This document shows, piece by piece, positions 52,313 through 61,021 of a stretch of 64,000 nt of DNA (its first letter is position 1; the number at the start of each line of letters is the position of its first letter). Made by a program: the position numbers and the translations under genes. The stretch comes from Microbacterium sp. SCN 70-27 (GTDB taxonomy: Bacteria > Actinomycetota > Actinomycetes > Actinomycetales > Microbacteriaceae): contig MEEK01000016.1 of NCBI GenBank assembly GCA_001724425.1, positions 1 to 64,000 on the forward strand, read 5' to 3'. Below the pieces are notes generated by a model. The model ran no database searches, was not told the DNA's origin, and saw nothing but the letters and a program-made list of their open reading frames with translations.

Positions 52313-53527
52313 ATGCCAGACCTTCCCGGCGCCTGGCGGCGCACGGCCCAGGGCGCGGGCCTCCTCTCCCCCGACGGTGTCGCCGCTCCCACCGTGTTCG
52401 CCGAGATGACAGCGCTCGCCCACCACACCGGCGCGATCAATCTCGGGCAGGGCTTCCCCGACGAGGACGGCCCCGCAGAGGTGCTCGACGCGGCGCGTGC
52501 CGCGATCTCCGCGGGCGAGAACCAGTACGCGCCCGGGCGGGGGGTCCCCACGCTTCTCGAGGCGATCAGCGCCCACCAGCACCGTTTCTACGGCGTCGCG
52601 CTCGATCCGGCACGCGAGGTGCTCGTGACCGCGGGCGCAACCGAAGCGCTCGCCGCGACGATCCTCGCCCTCATCGACTCGCCCGAGGACGAGGTCGTCG
52701 TGTTCGAGCCGTACTACGACGCATACGCCGCCTGCGTCGCACTCGCCGGCGCGCGCCTCGTCACGGTGCCGCTGCGCTTCCCCGACTTCCAGCCCGACCT
52801 CGGCGACCTCGCGCGCGCCGTCACCGATCGCACTCGTCTCATCCTCGTCAACGACCCCCACAACCCCACCGGGGCGGTGTTCTCCGCCGAGGTGCGCGCC
52901 GAGATCGTGCGGCTCGCCGAGCGTCGCGACGCCCTCATCGTCACCGACGAGGTGTACGAACACCTCGTGTTCGGCGCTCCGCACACCCCGATCGCGACGC
53001 TTCCGGGCGCGGCCGAGCGGACGCTGTCGATCTCGTCGGGCGGAAAGACGTTCTCCGCGACCGGCTGGAAGATCGGCTGGGTCACCGGTCCCGCGCCGCT
53101 CGTCGACGCCGTCCTCGCCGTGAAGCAGTTCCTCACCTACGTCAACGGCACGCCCTTCCAGCACGCCATCGCCGCCGGGCTCGCGCTGCCGGATGCCTTC
53201 TTCACGGGCATCGCCGACACGCTGCGCAGCCAGCGCGATCAGCTGGGCGAAGGCCTGCGCACGGCGGGCTTCGACGTGTCGGAGCCCGCCGGGACATACT
53301 TCACGGTCGCCGACGCCGCGCCGTTGCTCGCTGCGGGCGAGGATGCCGCGGACTTCTGCCGCGGCCTTCCCGAGCGCGCCGGTGTCGTCGCGATCCCCCT
53401 CACGGCCTTCGCATCCCCCGCGAACCGCGCCGAGTATGCGAGCCTCGTACGGTTCGCCGCCTGCAAGCGGGTCGAAGTCATCGCCGAGGCATCCGCCCGT
53501 CTCGCGCGTCTCACCTCCGCCGACTGA
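52313..53527 (+). CDS. PLP-dependent class I/II aminotransferase
   Basis: This 404-residue enzyme shows fold-type I motifs: INLGQGFPDEDGP, NQYAPGRGVPTLLEAI, VTAGATEALAATI, NDPHNPTGAVF, TDEVYEHLVF and SISSGGKTFSATGWKIGW with the PLP Lys245. The GQGFPD start and the SATGWK motif are typical of the DapC/YbdL/kynurenine aminotransferase branch. Candidate substrates are methionine, kynurenine or N-succinyl-diaminopimelate; sequence alone does not decide. It converges on a nitrilase-family gene 12 bases away, a combination known from omega-amidase pathways. Confidence 0.9.
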   Translation: MPDLPGAWRRTAQGAGLLSPDGVAAPTVFAEMTALAHHTGAINLGQGFPDEDGPAEVLDAARAAISAGENQYAPGRGVPTLLEAISAHQHRFYGVALDPAREVLVTAGATEALAATILALIDSPEDEVVVFEPYYDAYAACVALAGARLVTVPLRFPDFQPDLGDLARAVTDRTRLILVNDPHNPTGAVFSAEVRAEIVRLAERRDALIVTDEVYEHLVFGAPHTPIATLPGAAERTLSISSGGKTFSATGWKIGWVTGPAPLVDAVLAVKQFLTYVNGTPFQHAIAAGLALPDAFFTGIADTLRSQRDQLGEGLRTAGFDVSEPAGTYFTVADAAPLLAAGEDAADFCRGLPERAGVVAIPLTAFASPANRAEYASLVRFAACKRVEVIAEASARLARLTSAD

Positions 53528-53539
53528 GAGTGGCGGCGG

Positions 53540-54352
53540 TCAGCGCGGCTCGACGCGGAAACGCCGGAGGGCGAGGGACGGATTGATGCGGCGCACCCGG
53601 TCGACGGTCGCCGCGTCGACGAACGCCACGGCCACGTCGGTCGCGGTGCCGATCCCGGCGATCTCGACCCCCTGCGGATCGACGACGATCGAGGCGCCCA
53701 CCCCGAGCGGCGGCGGGTGATCGGCCCCCGCCACGTACAGGGTGTTCTCGATGGCGCGCGCCTGCAGGAGCGTGCGCCAATGGTGCTCCTTGAGCGGTCC
53801 GCGCACCCATTCCGCCGCCGTGAGGACGACGTGCGCCCCCGCGTCCGCGAGCGTTCGCGCCACCTCGGGAAACCGCAGGTCGTAACAGGTCATCAGGGCG
53901 AACCGCACGCCGCCGACCGCGAACGTCTCGGGGGCATCGAGACCCCCCGCCTCGACCCAGTCCGACTCGCGCTGCCCGAAGGCGTCGTACAGGTGGAGCT
54001 TCCGGTAGGTCGCCTGGACCCCGCCCGCATCGACCGCGACGACGGTGTTGCGCACGCGCTCCCCGTCGCCGCTCTCGAGCAGGCCCGCGACGATCTCGAC
54101 GCCGTGGCGTTCGGCGATCGCGCGAAGGGCCGTCGTGAAAGGACCGTCGACGTTCTGGGCGTGCTCGAGAAGCGACGCGTCGAACGGATCGATGAAGTAG
54201 CTCGCGTACTCCGGGAACAGCACGACCTCCGCGCCGCGGCGCGCCGCGGTCCCGGTGAGCTCCGCGATCGCCTCGAGGTTCGCCGCCTCGTCGGCGGTCG
54301 GGGCGAACTGGGCGACGGCGACCCCGATCGGGCGGCCCGTGGCATCCGTCAT
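53540..54352 (-). CDS. Carbon-nitrogen hydrolase (nitrilase superfamily)
   Basis: This 270-residue protein holds the Glu-Lys-Cys triad: LFPEYASYF, YRKLHLYDAFG and ALMTCYDLRFPEVAR. It resembles the Nit/omega-amidase branch, which removes the amide from alpha-keto acid amides or deaminated glutathione. Its ATG at 54352 overlaps the upstream DUF6328 gene by 4 bases. The neighbouring convergent aminotransferase suggests linked amino-acid salvage; that link is inferred. Confidence 0.92.
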   Translation of the reverse strand: MTDATGRPIGVAVAQFAPTADEAANLEAIAELTGTAARRGAEVVLFPEYASYFIDPFDASLLEHAQNVDGPFTTALRAIAERHGVEIVAGLLESGDGERVRNTVVAVDAGGVQATYRKLHLYDAFGQRESDWVEAGGLDAPETFAVGGVRFALMTCYDLRFPEVARTLADAGAHVVLTAAEWVRGPLKEHHWRTLLQARAIENTLYVAGADHPPPLGVGASIVVDPQGVEIAGIGTATDVAVAFVDAATVDRVRRINPSLALRRFRVEPR

Positions 54353-54888
54353 CGTGTCATCCCCTGTCTGCGCAGGGCCAGCGGGAAGACGAGCCACATC
54401 GCGATCACGGCCGCCGCGGCGACCGCCCCGGCTGTCCAGGCCGCCGCCGCACCGAGCACGATGTCGAAGACGAAGGCGAGCACGCCGACGAGCAGGAGCG
54501 AGACGGTGACGAGAGCCGTCACGAGCGCGGCGTGCCCGTAGGCGACGACGACGCGCTTCTCGCGGCGGCCGAAGACCATGCGATGCAGTGCGACGGGTGC
54601 GAGCGCGACGATGGCGCTGAGCCCCGCGAGCACGACGAGCGTGAGGTAGAAGACGCGCTGCGCGTAGCCGAGATCGCCGAACGCGGGTTGGAACGCGAGC
54701 GCCAGCAGGAACCCCGTGAGGATCTGCGTCCCCGTCTGAAGCACTCGCAGTTCCTGCAGCGCCTCGGTCCAGTTGCGGTCTGCGCGCTCGTTCGGCGTCT
54801 CGTCGCGCCCGTCCGCACGGTCATCGCCCTCGCGCAGATCACGCCGCGACGGCGGCCCGGAGCGGGCAGGCGGCGCGGCTTCGGTCAT
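54349..54888 (-). CDS. DUF6328 membrane protein
   Basis: This 179-residue protein has a charged N-terminus, then RNWTEALQELRVLQTGTQIL, a motif typical of DUF6328, and four hydrophobic segments from about residue 60 to the end (TGFLLALAFQPAF, FYLTLVVLAGLSAIVALAPVAL and two more). The function is unknown. The start is the ATG at 54888, where CAGGAT lies 6 bases upstream on the minus strand. It overlaps the nitrilase-family gene by 4 bases. Confidence 0.83.
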   Translation of the reverse strand: MTEAAPPARSGPPSRRDLREGDDRADGRDETPNERADRNWTEALQELRVLQTGTQILTGFLLALAFQPAFGDLGYAQRVFYLTLVVLAGLSAIVALAPVALHRMVFGRREKRVVVAYGHAALVTALVTVSLLLVGVLAFVFDIVLGAAAAWTAGAVAAAAVIAMWLVFPLALRRQGMTR

Positions 54889-54971
54889 GCGCTCATCCTG
54901 CCTCTCGCATCCGGATGCCTGCAAACGGGCACCCGCACCCGCGAACCCGTGCTAGGCTATCTTCTTGTGCC

Positions 54972-55044
54972 GCGGGGTGGAGCAGCTCGGTAGCTCGCTG
55001 GGCTCATAACCCAGAGGTCGCAGGTTCAAATCCTGTCCCCGCAA
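54972..55044 (+). tRNA. Initiator tRNA-Met (anticodon CAU)
   Basis: Acceptor CGCGGGG faces CCCCGCA, so the first pair is C-A, a mismatch specific to initiator tRNA. The anticodon stem ends in three G-C pairs (GGG-CTCATAA-CCC), the second initiator mark. The T-loop is GGTTCAAATCC. CCA is not encoded. A strong hairpin follows. Confidence 0.95.
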
Positions 55045-55050
55045 CAAGTG

Positions 55051-55084
55051 AAGGCCCCGGAAGCCGCAAGGCTTCCGGGGCCTT
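55051..55084 (+). terminator. Terminator hairpin after tRNA-fMet
   Basis: AAGGCCCCGGAAGCC and GGCTTCCGGGGCCTT pair over 15 bases around a GCAA tetraloop, 7 bases after the tRNA. The T-run is weak. Confidence 0.85.
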
Positions 55085-55428
55085 CGGCATGCGCCGACGA
55101 GAGTCATCCGTGCGGGCCATCTCGTCCGATCGACTGCGGCAGGCGCCCCGACTCCGCCGAGGCGCGGGCGGCGAACCCCCGCATTCGCGATCGCCGGTTT
55201 CAGATCGCTGCGATCCTGCCCCCATCTCCCGCCGCATGTGTACGCACCCGAAGGGTTGCCGCCGAAGGCGGCGCCCGCCGCCTTCGGCGAGCAGATCGCC
55301 CTCCGCCGCATCCGATACTTAGGGGAAGCTCGCGCCGCGCGCAAGACATGGACGCCCCTCTGCCCTGCGGCTAGGATCGAGTAGTATCGCTAGTCTGCCT
55401 AGCAAAAGCGAGAGGAGGGAGGGCGATC
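55085..55428. other. 344-bp intergenic region upstream of carotenoid operon
   Basis: No gene with credible coding character is seen on either strand. The last 80 bases hold the probable crt promoter and operator. Confidence 0.6.
55349..55403 (+). promoter_or_regulatory. Probable carotenoid operon promoter with CTAG operator
   Basis: TGGACG (55349-55354) and TAGGAT (55372-55377) are spaced by 17 bases as -35 and -10. Just downstream, GCTAG (55389-55393) and CTAGC (55399-55403) form an inverted repeat with a 5-base spacer, placed where a repressor would block transcription. CTAG is rare in this GC-rich sequence and a third copy overlaps the -10. In corynebacteria a MarR-type regulator (CrtR) controls the equivalent operon; no such gene is in this window. 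Confidence 0.45.
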
Positions 55429-55989
55429 ATGATCGACGGCGACACGGGCACGGACCTGGTCGTGCTGCTCGATGAGAGCGGTGAGCCCATCGGAACAGCG
55501 CCGAAGTCGACCGTCCACACCCGCAACACCGCCCTTCACCTCGCATTCTCCTGTCACGTCTTCTCGCCGACAGGACAGGTGCTGGTCACGCGCCGCGCAC
55601 TCCACAAGCCCACGTGGCCGGGCGTGTGGACGAACTCCTTCTGCGGGCATCCTCAGCCCGGCGAGCTTATGGTCGACGCGGTTCATCGGCGTGCCGAGGC
55701 GGAGCTCGGTCTTCGGATCGAGGATGTCCGACTCGTGCTGGGCGACTTCCGCTACCGCGCCGTCGATGCGAGCGGCATCGTCGAGAACGAGCACTGCCCG
55801 GTGTTCACGGCGCGCGCCGCCGGGGACCCCCACCCGAACCCCGACGAAGTCGTCGAGTTCCGCTGGGTCGACGCGCACGACCTGCGCGCATCACTGCGCG
55901 CGACGCCGTGGGCGTTCAGCCCGTGGCTCGTGCTGCAGGCCGAGCACCTCTATGGGCTCGCTCCCCTCATGACCGGGGCGCCGGCATGA
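55429..55989 (+). CDS. idi: Isopentenyl-diphosphate delta-isomerase type 1
   Basis: This 186-residue Nudix-fold enzyme carries HLAFSCHVFSPTGQVLVTRR, WPGVWTNSFCGHPQPGE with the catalytic Cys, RRAEAELGLRIEDV (Nudix-like helix) and ENEHCPVF with the catalytic Glu. It interconverts IPP and DMAPP, feeding the prenyl chain for carotenoids. GAGGAGGGAGGG precedes the ATG at 55429. It is the first gene of a seven-gene operon and overlaps crtE by 4 bases. Confidence 0.96.
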   Translation: MIDGDTGTDLVVLLDESGEPIGTAPKSTVHTRNTALHLAFSCHVFSPTGQVLVTRRALHKPTWPGVWTNSFCGHPQPGELMVDAVHRRAEAELGLRIEDVRLVLGDFRYRAVDASGIVENEHCPVFTARAAGDPHPNPDEVVEFRWVDAHDLRASLRATPWAFSPWLVLQAEHLYGLAPLMTGAPA

Positions 55990-57056
55990 TCGCCCTCGAC
56001 GACACCGATCAGCGCGGCGTCGACGGCGCCATCGACGCCGCGTTGGAACGCCTGGTCCGCCGCGGCGGGGCTCTCGGCGGCGGCAGCACGCACCTCACCC
56101 AGGCCGCGGCGTCCGCAGCCTCCGGCGGGAAGAGACTGCGCCCCCGGCTCGTCGTCGCCTCGTACCGATCGTTCTCCGCACCCGCCCACGCGGCGGTGTC
56201 CGACGAGGACGCCTGGCAGGTCGCCGCCGCGTTCGAACTGCTCCACGCCGCCTTCGTCGTGCACGACGACATCATCGACGGCGACGTCGAACGGCGCGGA
56301 GTGCCCAACGTCGCCGGTCGCTTCCAGGATCGTGCGCGCCGTCACGATGCCACCCCCGACGACACGGCCGCCGTCGGCAGGGCGGCGGGGCTCCTCGCCG
56401 GCGACCTCCTGCTGTTCGAGGCGACGCGTCTGGTCGCCTCGATCGGTGCGGACGCCCGCGTCCGCACCGAGCTGATCGACGTCCTCGACGAGGCGATCCT
56501 CGTCTCCGCCGCCGGCGAACTCGCCGATGTCGAGAACGCCGCCTACCGGGTCGTTCCCGACACGGATGCCCTGCTGCGCGCGGCACACGACAAGACCTCC
56601 GCATACTCCTTCGAAGCCCCGCTCGTGGCGGGTGCGATCCTCGCGGGGGCTCCGCGCGGCGCGCAGCGTGCGCTCGCGGACGCCGCCGCCGACCTCGGTC
56701 TCGCCTTCCAGCTCGTCGACGATCTCATCGGCACGTTCGGCACGCGGGTGCAGGCAGGTCGCGCCCCGGGTGCGGACCTGCGCCAAGCGAAGCGGACTCC
56801 CCTCATCGGCATCGCGCGGGACACCGACGCCTGGCCCGAAGTGCGCACCGCCCTCGCACTCGCCCACACCGGCCCTGTGGCGGTCCGCCGTGCCCAGCGC
56901 GTGCTGGAAGCCAGCGGCGCGCGGCACGACGTCGTCGCACTCGTCGGCGACGCCCTCCAGCGTGCGCGCGCGAACGCCTCCCATCCGAAGCTTCCCGCGC
57001 CGACCGTGTCGCTGCTGGCCCGCATCGCCGATGCGGTGGAGAGTCGGGTGCCATGA
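55986..57056 (+). CDS. crtE: Geranylgeranyl diphosphate synthase-type polyprenyl synthetase
   Basis: This 356-residue protein has GGKRLRPRLVVASY, the first Asp-rich motif DDIID (Asp94, 95 and 98) and the second, FQLVDDLIGTFG, in which the canonical D-D-x-x-D is reduced to D-D-L-I-G. It condenses IPP units to the C20 precursor of phytoene. The alternative is a longer-chain synthase, but the operon decides for CrtE. ATG overlaps the idi stop and the stop overlaps crtB, each by 4 bases. Confidence 0.94.
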   Translation: MIALDDTDQRGVDGAIDAALERLVRRGGALGGGSTHLTQAAASAASGGKRLRPRLVVASYRSFSAPAHAAVSDEDAWQVAAAFELLHAAFVVHDDIIDGDVERRGVPNVAGRFQDRARRHDATPDDTAAVGRAAGLLAGDLLLFEATRLVASIGADARVRTELIDVLDEAILVSAAGELADVENAAYRVVPDTDALLRAAHDKTSAYSFEAPLVAGAILAGAPRGAQRALADAAADLGLAFQLVDDLIGTFGTRVQAGRAPGADLRQAKRTPLIGIARDTDAWPEVRTALALAHTGPVAVRRAQRVLEASGARHDVVALVGDALQRARANASHPKLPAPTVSLLARIADAVESRVP

Positions 57057-57907
57057 CCGCACCGACGCTCTACGACCGGTGCGCCCAGGATGCCGCCGGC
57101 GCCGTCATCGCCGCATACTCGACGTCCTTCTCCCTCGCGTGCCGTCTTCTCGGGCCGCGGGTGCGCACCGGCATCCGCAGCGTGTACGCCCTCGTGCGGA
57201 TCGCCGACGAGATCGTCGACGGCGCCGCGGCGAGCGCGGGCCTGCCCGCACCGACTCAGCGTCTCCTCCTCGACGCGTTCGAAGCGGAGACGCTCGCCGC
57301 CGTCGAGCGCGGCTTCAGTACCGACCTCATCGTCCATGCATTCGCCTTGGCAGCTCGCGAGTGCGGCATCGGCACGGACCTCATCCGCCCCTTCTTCGCC
57401 TCGATGCGCACCGACCTCACCCGCATGCAGCACGACGCGTCGTCCCACGACGCGTACGTGTACGGCTCCGCTGAGGTCGTGGGTCTCATGTGCGTGCAGG
57501 TCTTCGTGAACGCCGGCAGGGAGGCACACACGCCACCCGCCGCCGAACTCACCGACGGGGCGCGCCGGCTCGGCTCGGCGTTCCAAGACGTCAACTTCCT
57601 GCGCGACCTCGCCGACGACCGCGACCGCCTCGGGCGCGACTACCTCGGCATCGACGGCAAGGGCGTCGACCGCGCGGCCGTCCTGGACCGCATCGATCGC
57701 GACCTGGATGCCGCCGCCGCGGCGATCCCGCTGCTGCCTGCCGACTGTCGACGGGCGGTCACGACGGCGCACGGACTGTTCGCGGAGCTCGCCCGGCGCC
57801 TGCGTGATGACACGACGGAGGGCCGCGTCTCGGTGCCGACCTCGGTGAAGGCGACGATCGCGGCGAAAGCGATCGCGGGTCGGCCTCCGAGGCGGGTCGT
57901 CGCGTGA
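57053..57907 (+). CDS. crtB: Phytoene synthase
   Basis: This 284-residue squalene/phytoene synthase-family protein carries the first Asp-rich motif in VRIADEIVDG and the second in FLRDLADDRDRLGRDYLG, plus YCxG-like YVYGSAEVVGLMC. It joins two GGPP molecules head to head to form phytoene. The ATG overlaps the crtE stop and the stop overlaps the crtI GTG, each by 4 bases. Confidence 0.96.
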   Translation: MTAPTLYDRCAQDAAGAVIAAYSTSFSLACRLLGPRVRTGIRSVYALVRIADEIVDGAAASAGLPAPTQRLLLDAFEAETLAAVERGFSTDLIVHAFALAARECGIGTDLIRPFFASMRTDLTRMQHDASSHDAYVYGSAEVVGLMCVQVFVNAGREAHTPPAAELTDGARRLGSAFQDVNFLRDLADDRDRLGRDYLGIDGKGVDRAAVLDRIDRDLDAAAAAIPLLPADCRRAVTTAHGLFAELARRLRDDTTEGRVSVPTSVKATIAAKAIAGRPPRRVVA

Positions 57908-59466
57908 GCGGTACGGCCGCGGTGGTCGGCGGAGGAATCTCCGGCCTCGCGACGGCGGCGCTGCTCGCACGGGAGGGCTGGGATGTCTCACTGTGGGAGG
58001 CGCGCGATGAACTGGGCGGCCGGGCGGGCTCATGGGAGCAGGACGGCTTCCGGTTCGACACGGGGCCCAGCTGGTACCTCATGCCGGAGGTGTTCGACCA
58101 CTTCTTCCGTCTGCTGGGAACCACCGCACAGCGCGAGCTCGACCTCGTGCCGCTCACTCCGGCCTATCGGGTGTACGGCGAGCCGGATGCCGCCGGGGCG
58201 GGCCCTGTGGTCGATGTCGTCTCGGGGCGGGGCGCAGCGCGCGCCCTCTTCGAGGATCGCGAACCGGGCGCCGGAGTACGCCTGGATGCCTACCTCGACT
58301 CCGCTCGGGAGGCCTACGACCTCGCGGTCGACCGCTTCCTCTACGACACATACGCGACGGGCGAAAGCCTCCGTGATCCCGCGCTCCTGCGCCGCCTCCC
58401 CACGCTCGCGCCCCTGCTCGCCCGCTCTCTGGAGAAGCATGTCGCCGCGCGGTTCGAGGACCCGCTGCTGCGGCAGATCCTCGGCTACCCCGCCGTGTTC
58501 CTCGGCGCGTCGCCCGACACGGCGCCCGCGCTCTACCACCTGATGAGCCACCTCGACCTCGACGAGGGCGTCCTCTACCCGCGAGGCGGGTTCACGGAGG
58601 TGATCGCGGCGATCGCGCGGCTGGCCGAGGGCGCGGGCGCGCACCTGCACACGAACACCCCGGTGGACCGCATCATCGTCGAGTCCGGGCGGGCGCGCGG
58701 CATCCGCCTCGCCGACGGCACCGAGCACCGCACCGACCTCGTCGTCTCGACCGCCGATCTCCACCACACCGAGGCACGTCTGCTCGACCAGACGGACCGC
58801 AGCTACTCCGAGCGGTGGTGGCGGCGACGCAACCCCGGCCCGGGCGCCCTCCTGCTTCTCCTGGGAGTCGATGGCGAGCTTCCGCAGCTCGCCCACCACA
58901 CGCTCCTGTTCGCGAAGGACTGGGAGCGGAACTTCGCGGATGTGTTCGGCCCCGCGGGGCGGATCCCGGATCCCGCCTCCATCTACATCTGCCGACCCTC
59001 GGCCACCGACGACACGGTCGCGCCGGCCGGAGCGGAGAACCTCTTCGTGCTCGTGCCGATGCCCGCCGATCCGGGGCTCGGACACGGGGGTGTCGGCCGT
59101 GCCGGCGACACACTGATCGAAGAGGCCGCGGACCGCGTCATCGCCCAGATCGCGCAGTGGGCGCAGATCCCGGATCTCGCGAGCCGCATCCGCGTGCGAC
59201 GCACGATCGCCCCCGCCGATTTCGAAGCCGATCTCGGCGCGTGGCGCGGGGGTGCCCTCGGCCTCGCGCACACGCTCCGCCAGAGCGCCCTGTTCCGCCC
59301 CCGGAACGCTTCCCGCCGGGTGGAGTCGCTCCTGTACGCGGGAACGTCCGTCCTCCCCGGCATCGGACTGCCGATGTGTCTCATCTCGGCCGAACTCGTG
59401 GTGAAGCGTGTGCGTGGACGCAGTGGCGCCGCCCGCCTCCCCGAGCCGGCACCGATCGGGCAGTGA
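57904..59466 (+). CDS. crtI: Phytoene desaturase
   Basis: This 520-residue flavoprotein opens with the FAD-binding GGGISGLATAALLAREG and continues with LGGRAGSWEQDGFRFDTGPSWYLM, a CrtI hallmark. The C-terminus LLYAGTSVLPGIGLPMCLIS is the bacterial phytoene dehydrogenase signature. It converts phytoene to lycopene in several desaturation steps. GTG start 57904; both ends overlap neighbouring genes by 4 bases. Confidence 0.97.
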   Translation: MSGTAAVVGGGISGLATAALLAREGWDVSLWEARDELGGRAGSWEQDGFRFDTGPSWYLMPEVFDHFFRLLGTTAQRELDLVPLTPAYRVYGEPDAAGAGPVVDVVSGRGAARALFEDREPGAGVRLDAYLDSAREAYDLAVDRFLYDTYATGESLRDPALLRRLPTLAPLLARSLEKHVAARFEDPLLRQILGYPAVFLGASPDTAPALYHLMSHLDLDEGVLYPRGGFTEVIAAIARLAEGAGAHLHTNTPVDRIIVESGRARGIRLADGTEHRTDLVVSTADLHHTEARLLDQTDRSYSERWWRRRNPGPGALLLLLGVDGELPQLAHHTLLFAKDWERNFADVFGPAGRIPDPASIYICRPSATDDTVAPAGAENLFVLVPMPADPGLGHGGVGRAGDTLIEEAADRVIAQIAQWAQIPDLASRIRVRRTIAPADFEADLGAWRGGALGLAHTLRQSALFRPRNASRRVESLLYAGTSVLPGIGLPMCLISAELVVKRVRGRSGAARLPEPAPIGQ

Positions 59467-59810
59467 CAGTGCCCGGGCTCTACCTGCTGCTCCTGCTCGT
59501 CTCGTTCGCCGGCATGATGGTCCTCGACGCGCGGCATCGCCTCGCCCTCTGGGCAGCGCCCGTACCCGCGGGGCTCGCGGTCGTCATCGGCACGGTCTTC
59601 TTCCTCGCGTGGGATGCCGCGGGCATCGCGACGGGAGTGTTCGTGAGGGGCGACTCGCCACTGCTTCTCGGGATAGATCTGGCCCCGCACCTCCCGCTGG
59701 AGGAACCGGTCTTCCTCGCCTTCCTGTGTCATCTCGCCCTCGTCGTGCACGCCACGGCGATTCGCCTGCGCGCGCGACGGCGCACCGCCCGCGAGGACGG
59801 TGCCCGATGA
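59463..59810 (+). CDS. crtYe: Lycopene cyclase subunit CrtYe
   Basis: This 115-residue membrane protein has three hydrophobic segments (YLLLLLVSFAGMMVL, LAVVIGTVFFLAWDAAG, FLAFLCHLALVVHA). DARHRL follows the first, and PLEEPVF precedes the third, as in heterodimeric lycopene cyclases. With CrtYf it closes rings on the C50 intermediate. It lies between crtI and crtYf with 4-bp overlaps. The choice between epsilon and gamma ring type cannot be made by eye. Confidence 0.92.
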   Translation: MTVPGLYLLLLLVSFAGMMVLDARHRLALWAAPVPAGLAVVIGTVFFLAWDAAGIATGVFVRGDSPLLLGIDLAPHLPLEEPVFLAFLCHLALVVHATAIRLRARRRTAREDGAR

Positions 59811-60136
59811 CCTACGCGCTCATCGTGCTCCCGTTCCTCGTCGTCGCCGTCATCGTGACACTCGCCTCGGCCGTCCGTCCGCGCTTCAGCGAACGCCTGC
59901 GCGCATCGACACTCACGGCGATCGTGCTCGTCATCCTCACCGCGGTCTTCGACAACCTCATGATCGCCGCCGACCTGTTCACCTATCCCGCGCACCTCAT
60001 CAGCGGCATCCGCGTCGGCCTCGCGCCGATCGAGGACTTCTCGTATCCGTTGGCCGCCGCCTTCATGGTCCCGGCCGTCCGGTCGCTGCTCAGCCCTCGG
60101 GCTGCGGACGCGACAGACCCGGAGCCGGAGTCGTGA
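59807..60136 (+). CDS. crtYf: Lycopene cyclase subunit CrtYf
   Basis: This 109-residue membrane protein has hydrophobic segments at residues about 3-22 and 37-60, then YPAHLISGIRVGLAPIEDFSYPLAAAF. The P-I-E-D-F motif is conserved in the second subunit of this cyclase type. It partners CrtYe. The ATG overlaps the crtYe stop, and the stop overlaps the crtEb GTG, each by 4 bases. Confidence 0.92.
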   Translation: MTYALIVLPFLVVAVIVTLASAVRPRFSERLRASTLTAIVLVILTAVFDNLMIAADLFTYPAHLISGIRVGLAPIEDFSYPLAAAFMVPAVRSLLSPRAADATDPEPES

Positions 60137-60999
60137 TCCGGCAGCTGCTGGTCTCCTCGCGCCCGGTGAGCTGGGTCAACACGGCGTACCCGTTCGCGGC
60201 CGCGTACCTCTTGACGACGCGCGAGATCGATCCGACTCTCGTCGTGGGCACGCTCTTCTTCCTCGTGCCGTACAACCTCGCCATGTACGGGATCAACGAC
60301 GTCTTCGACTACGCGTCCGACCTTCGCAACCCGCGCAAAGGCGGCGCACACGGCGCGGTGCTCGATCCGCGACTGCACCGCGCGACGCTCTGGGCCGCGG
60401 CACTCGCCTGCGCACCGTTCATCGTGTTCCTCGTCATCGTGGGATCCCCCGTGTCGTGGGTCGTGCTCGCACTGAGCCTCTTCTTCGTGGTCGCGTATTC
60501 GGCGCCGCCGCTGCGCCTGAAGGAGCGACCCGTCGCCGATTCGGTCACGAGCAGCATCCACTTCGTCTCCCCGGCGGTCTACGGCCTGGTGCTCGCGGGA
60601 GCGGAACTCACACTGCCGCTGGCAGCGATCCTGCTGGCGTTCTTCCTCTGGGGCGTGGCCTCGCACGCCTTCGGTGCCGTGCAGGATGTCGCGGCGGATC
60701 GGGCGGCGGGGATCGCGTCGATCGCGACGGCGTTCGGTCCTGCTCGCACCGTCCGGCTCGCGCTCATCGCCTATGCGCTCGCCGGGGTCGCGATGCTCGC
60801 GACCTCGTGGCCCGGGCCACTCGCCGCCCTCCTCGCGCTGCCCTACCTCGCCACGGTCTGGCCGTACCGCACGGTGACGGATGCCACGGCCGACCGCGCC
60901 ACGCGCGGCTGGGACCGCTTCCTCTGGCTCAATCAGGGCACCGGCTTCGCGGTCACGCTTCTGCTGATCTGGTGGTGGGCGCGGGCGCTCACCTCGTGA
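60133..60999 (+). CDS. crtEb: Lycopene elongase (UbiA-family prenyltransferase)
   Basis: This 288-residue UbiA-type membrane prenyltransferase has about eight hydrophobic segments and the two Asp-rich motifs, NDVFDYASD (first) and DVAADRAAGI (second). In C50 carotenoid pathways CrtEb adds two C5 units to lycopene, giving flavuxanthin-type products that CrtYe/Yf cyclise to decaprenoxanthin or sarcinaxanthin. It ends the operon; its stop lies inside a terminator-like hairpin. Confidence 0.93.
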   Translation: MIRQLLVSSRPVSWVNTAYPFAAAYLLTTREIDPTLVVGTLFFLVPYNLAMYGINDVFDYASDLRNPRKGGAHGAVLDPRLHRATLWAAALACAPFIVFLVIVGSPVSWVVLALSLFFVVAYSAPPLRLKERPVADSVTSSIHFVSPAVYGLVLAGAELTLPLAAILLAFFLWGVASHAFGAVQDVAADRAAGIASIATAFGPARTVRLALIAYALAGVAMLATSWPGPLAALLALPYLATVWPYRTVTDATADRATRGWDRFLWLNQGTGFAVTLLLIWWWARALTS

Positions 61000-61005
61000 G
61001 CGCCC
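60983..61005. terminator. Hairpin between crtEb and UPF0182 gene
   Basis: GGGCGCTCAC and GTGAGCGCCC form a perfect 10-bp stem around CTC. It covers the crtEb stop and could serve both convergent genes. Confidence 0.6.
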
Positions 61006-61021
61006 ACCCACCAGATGGAGA

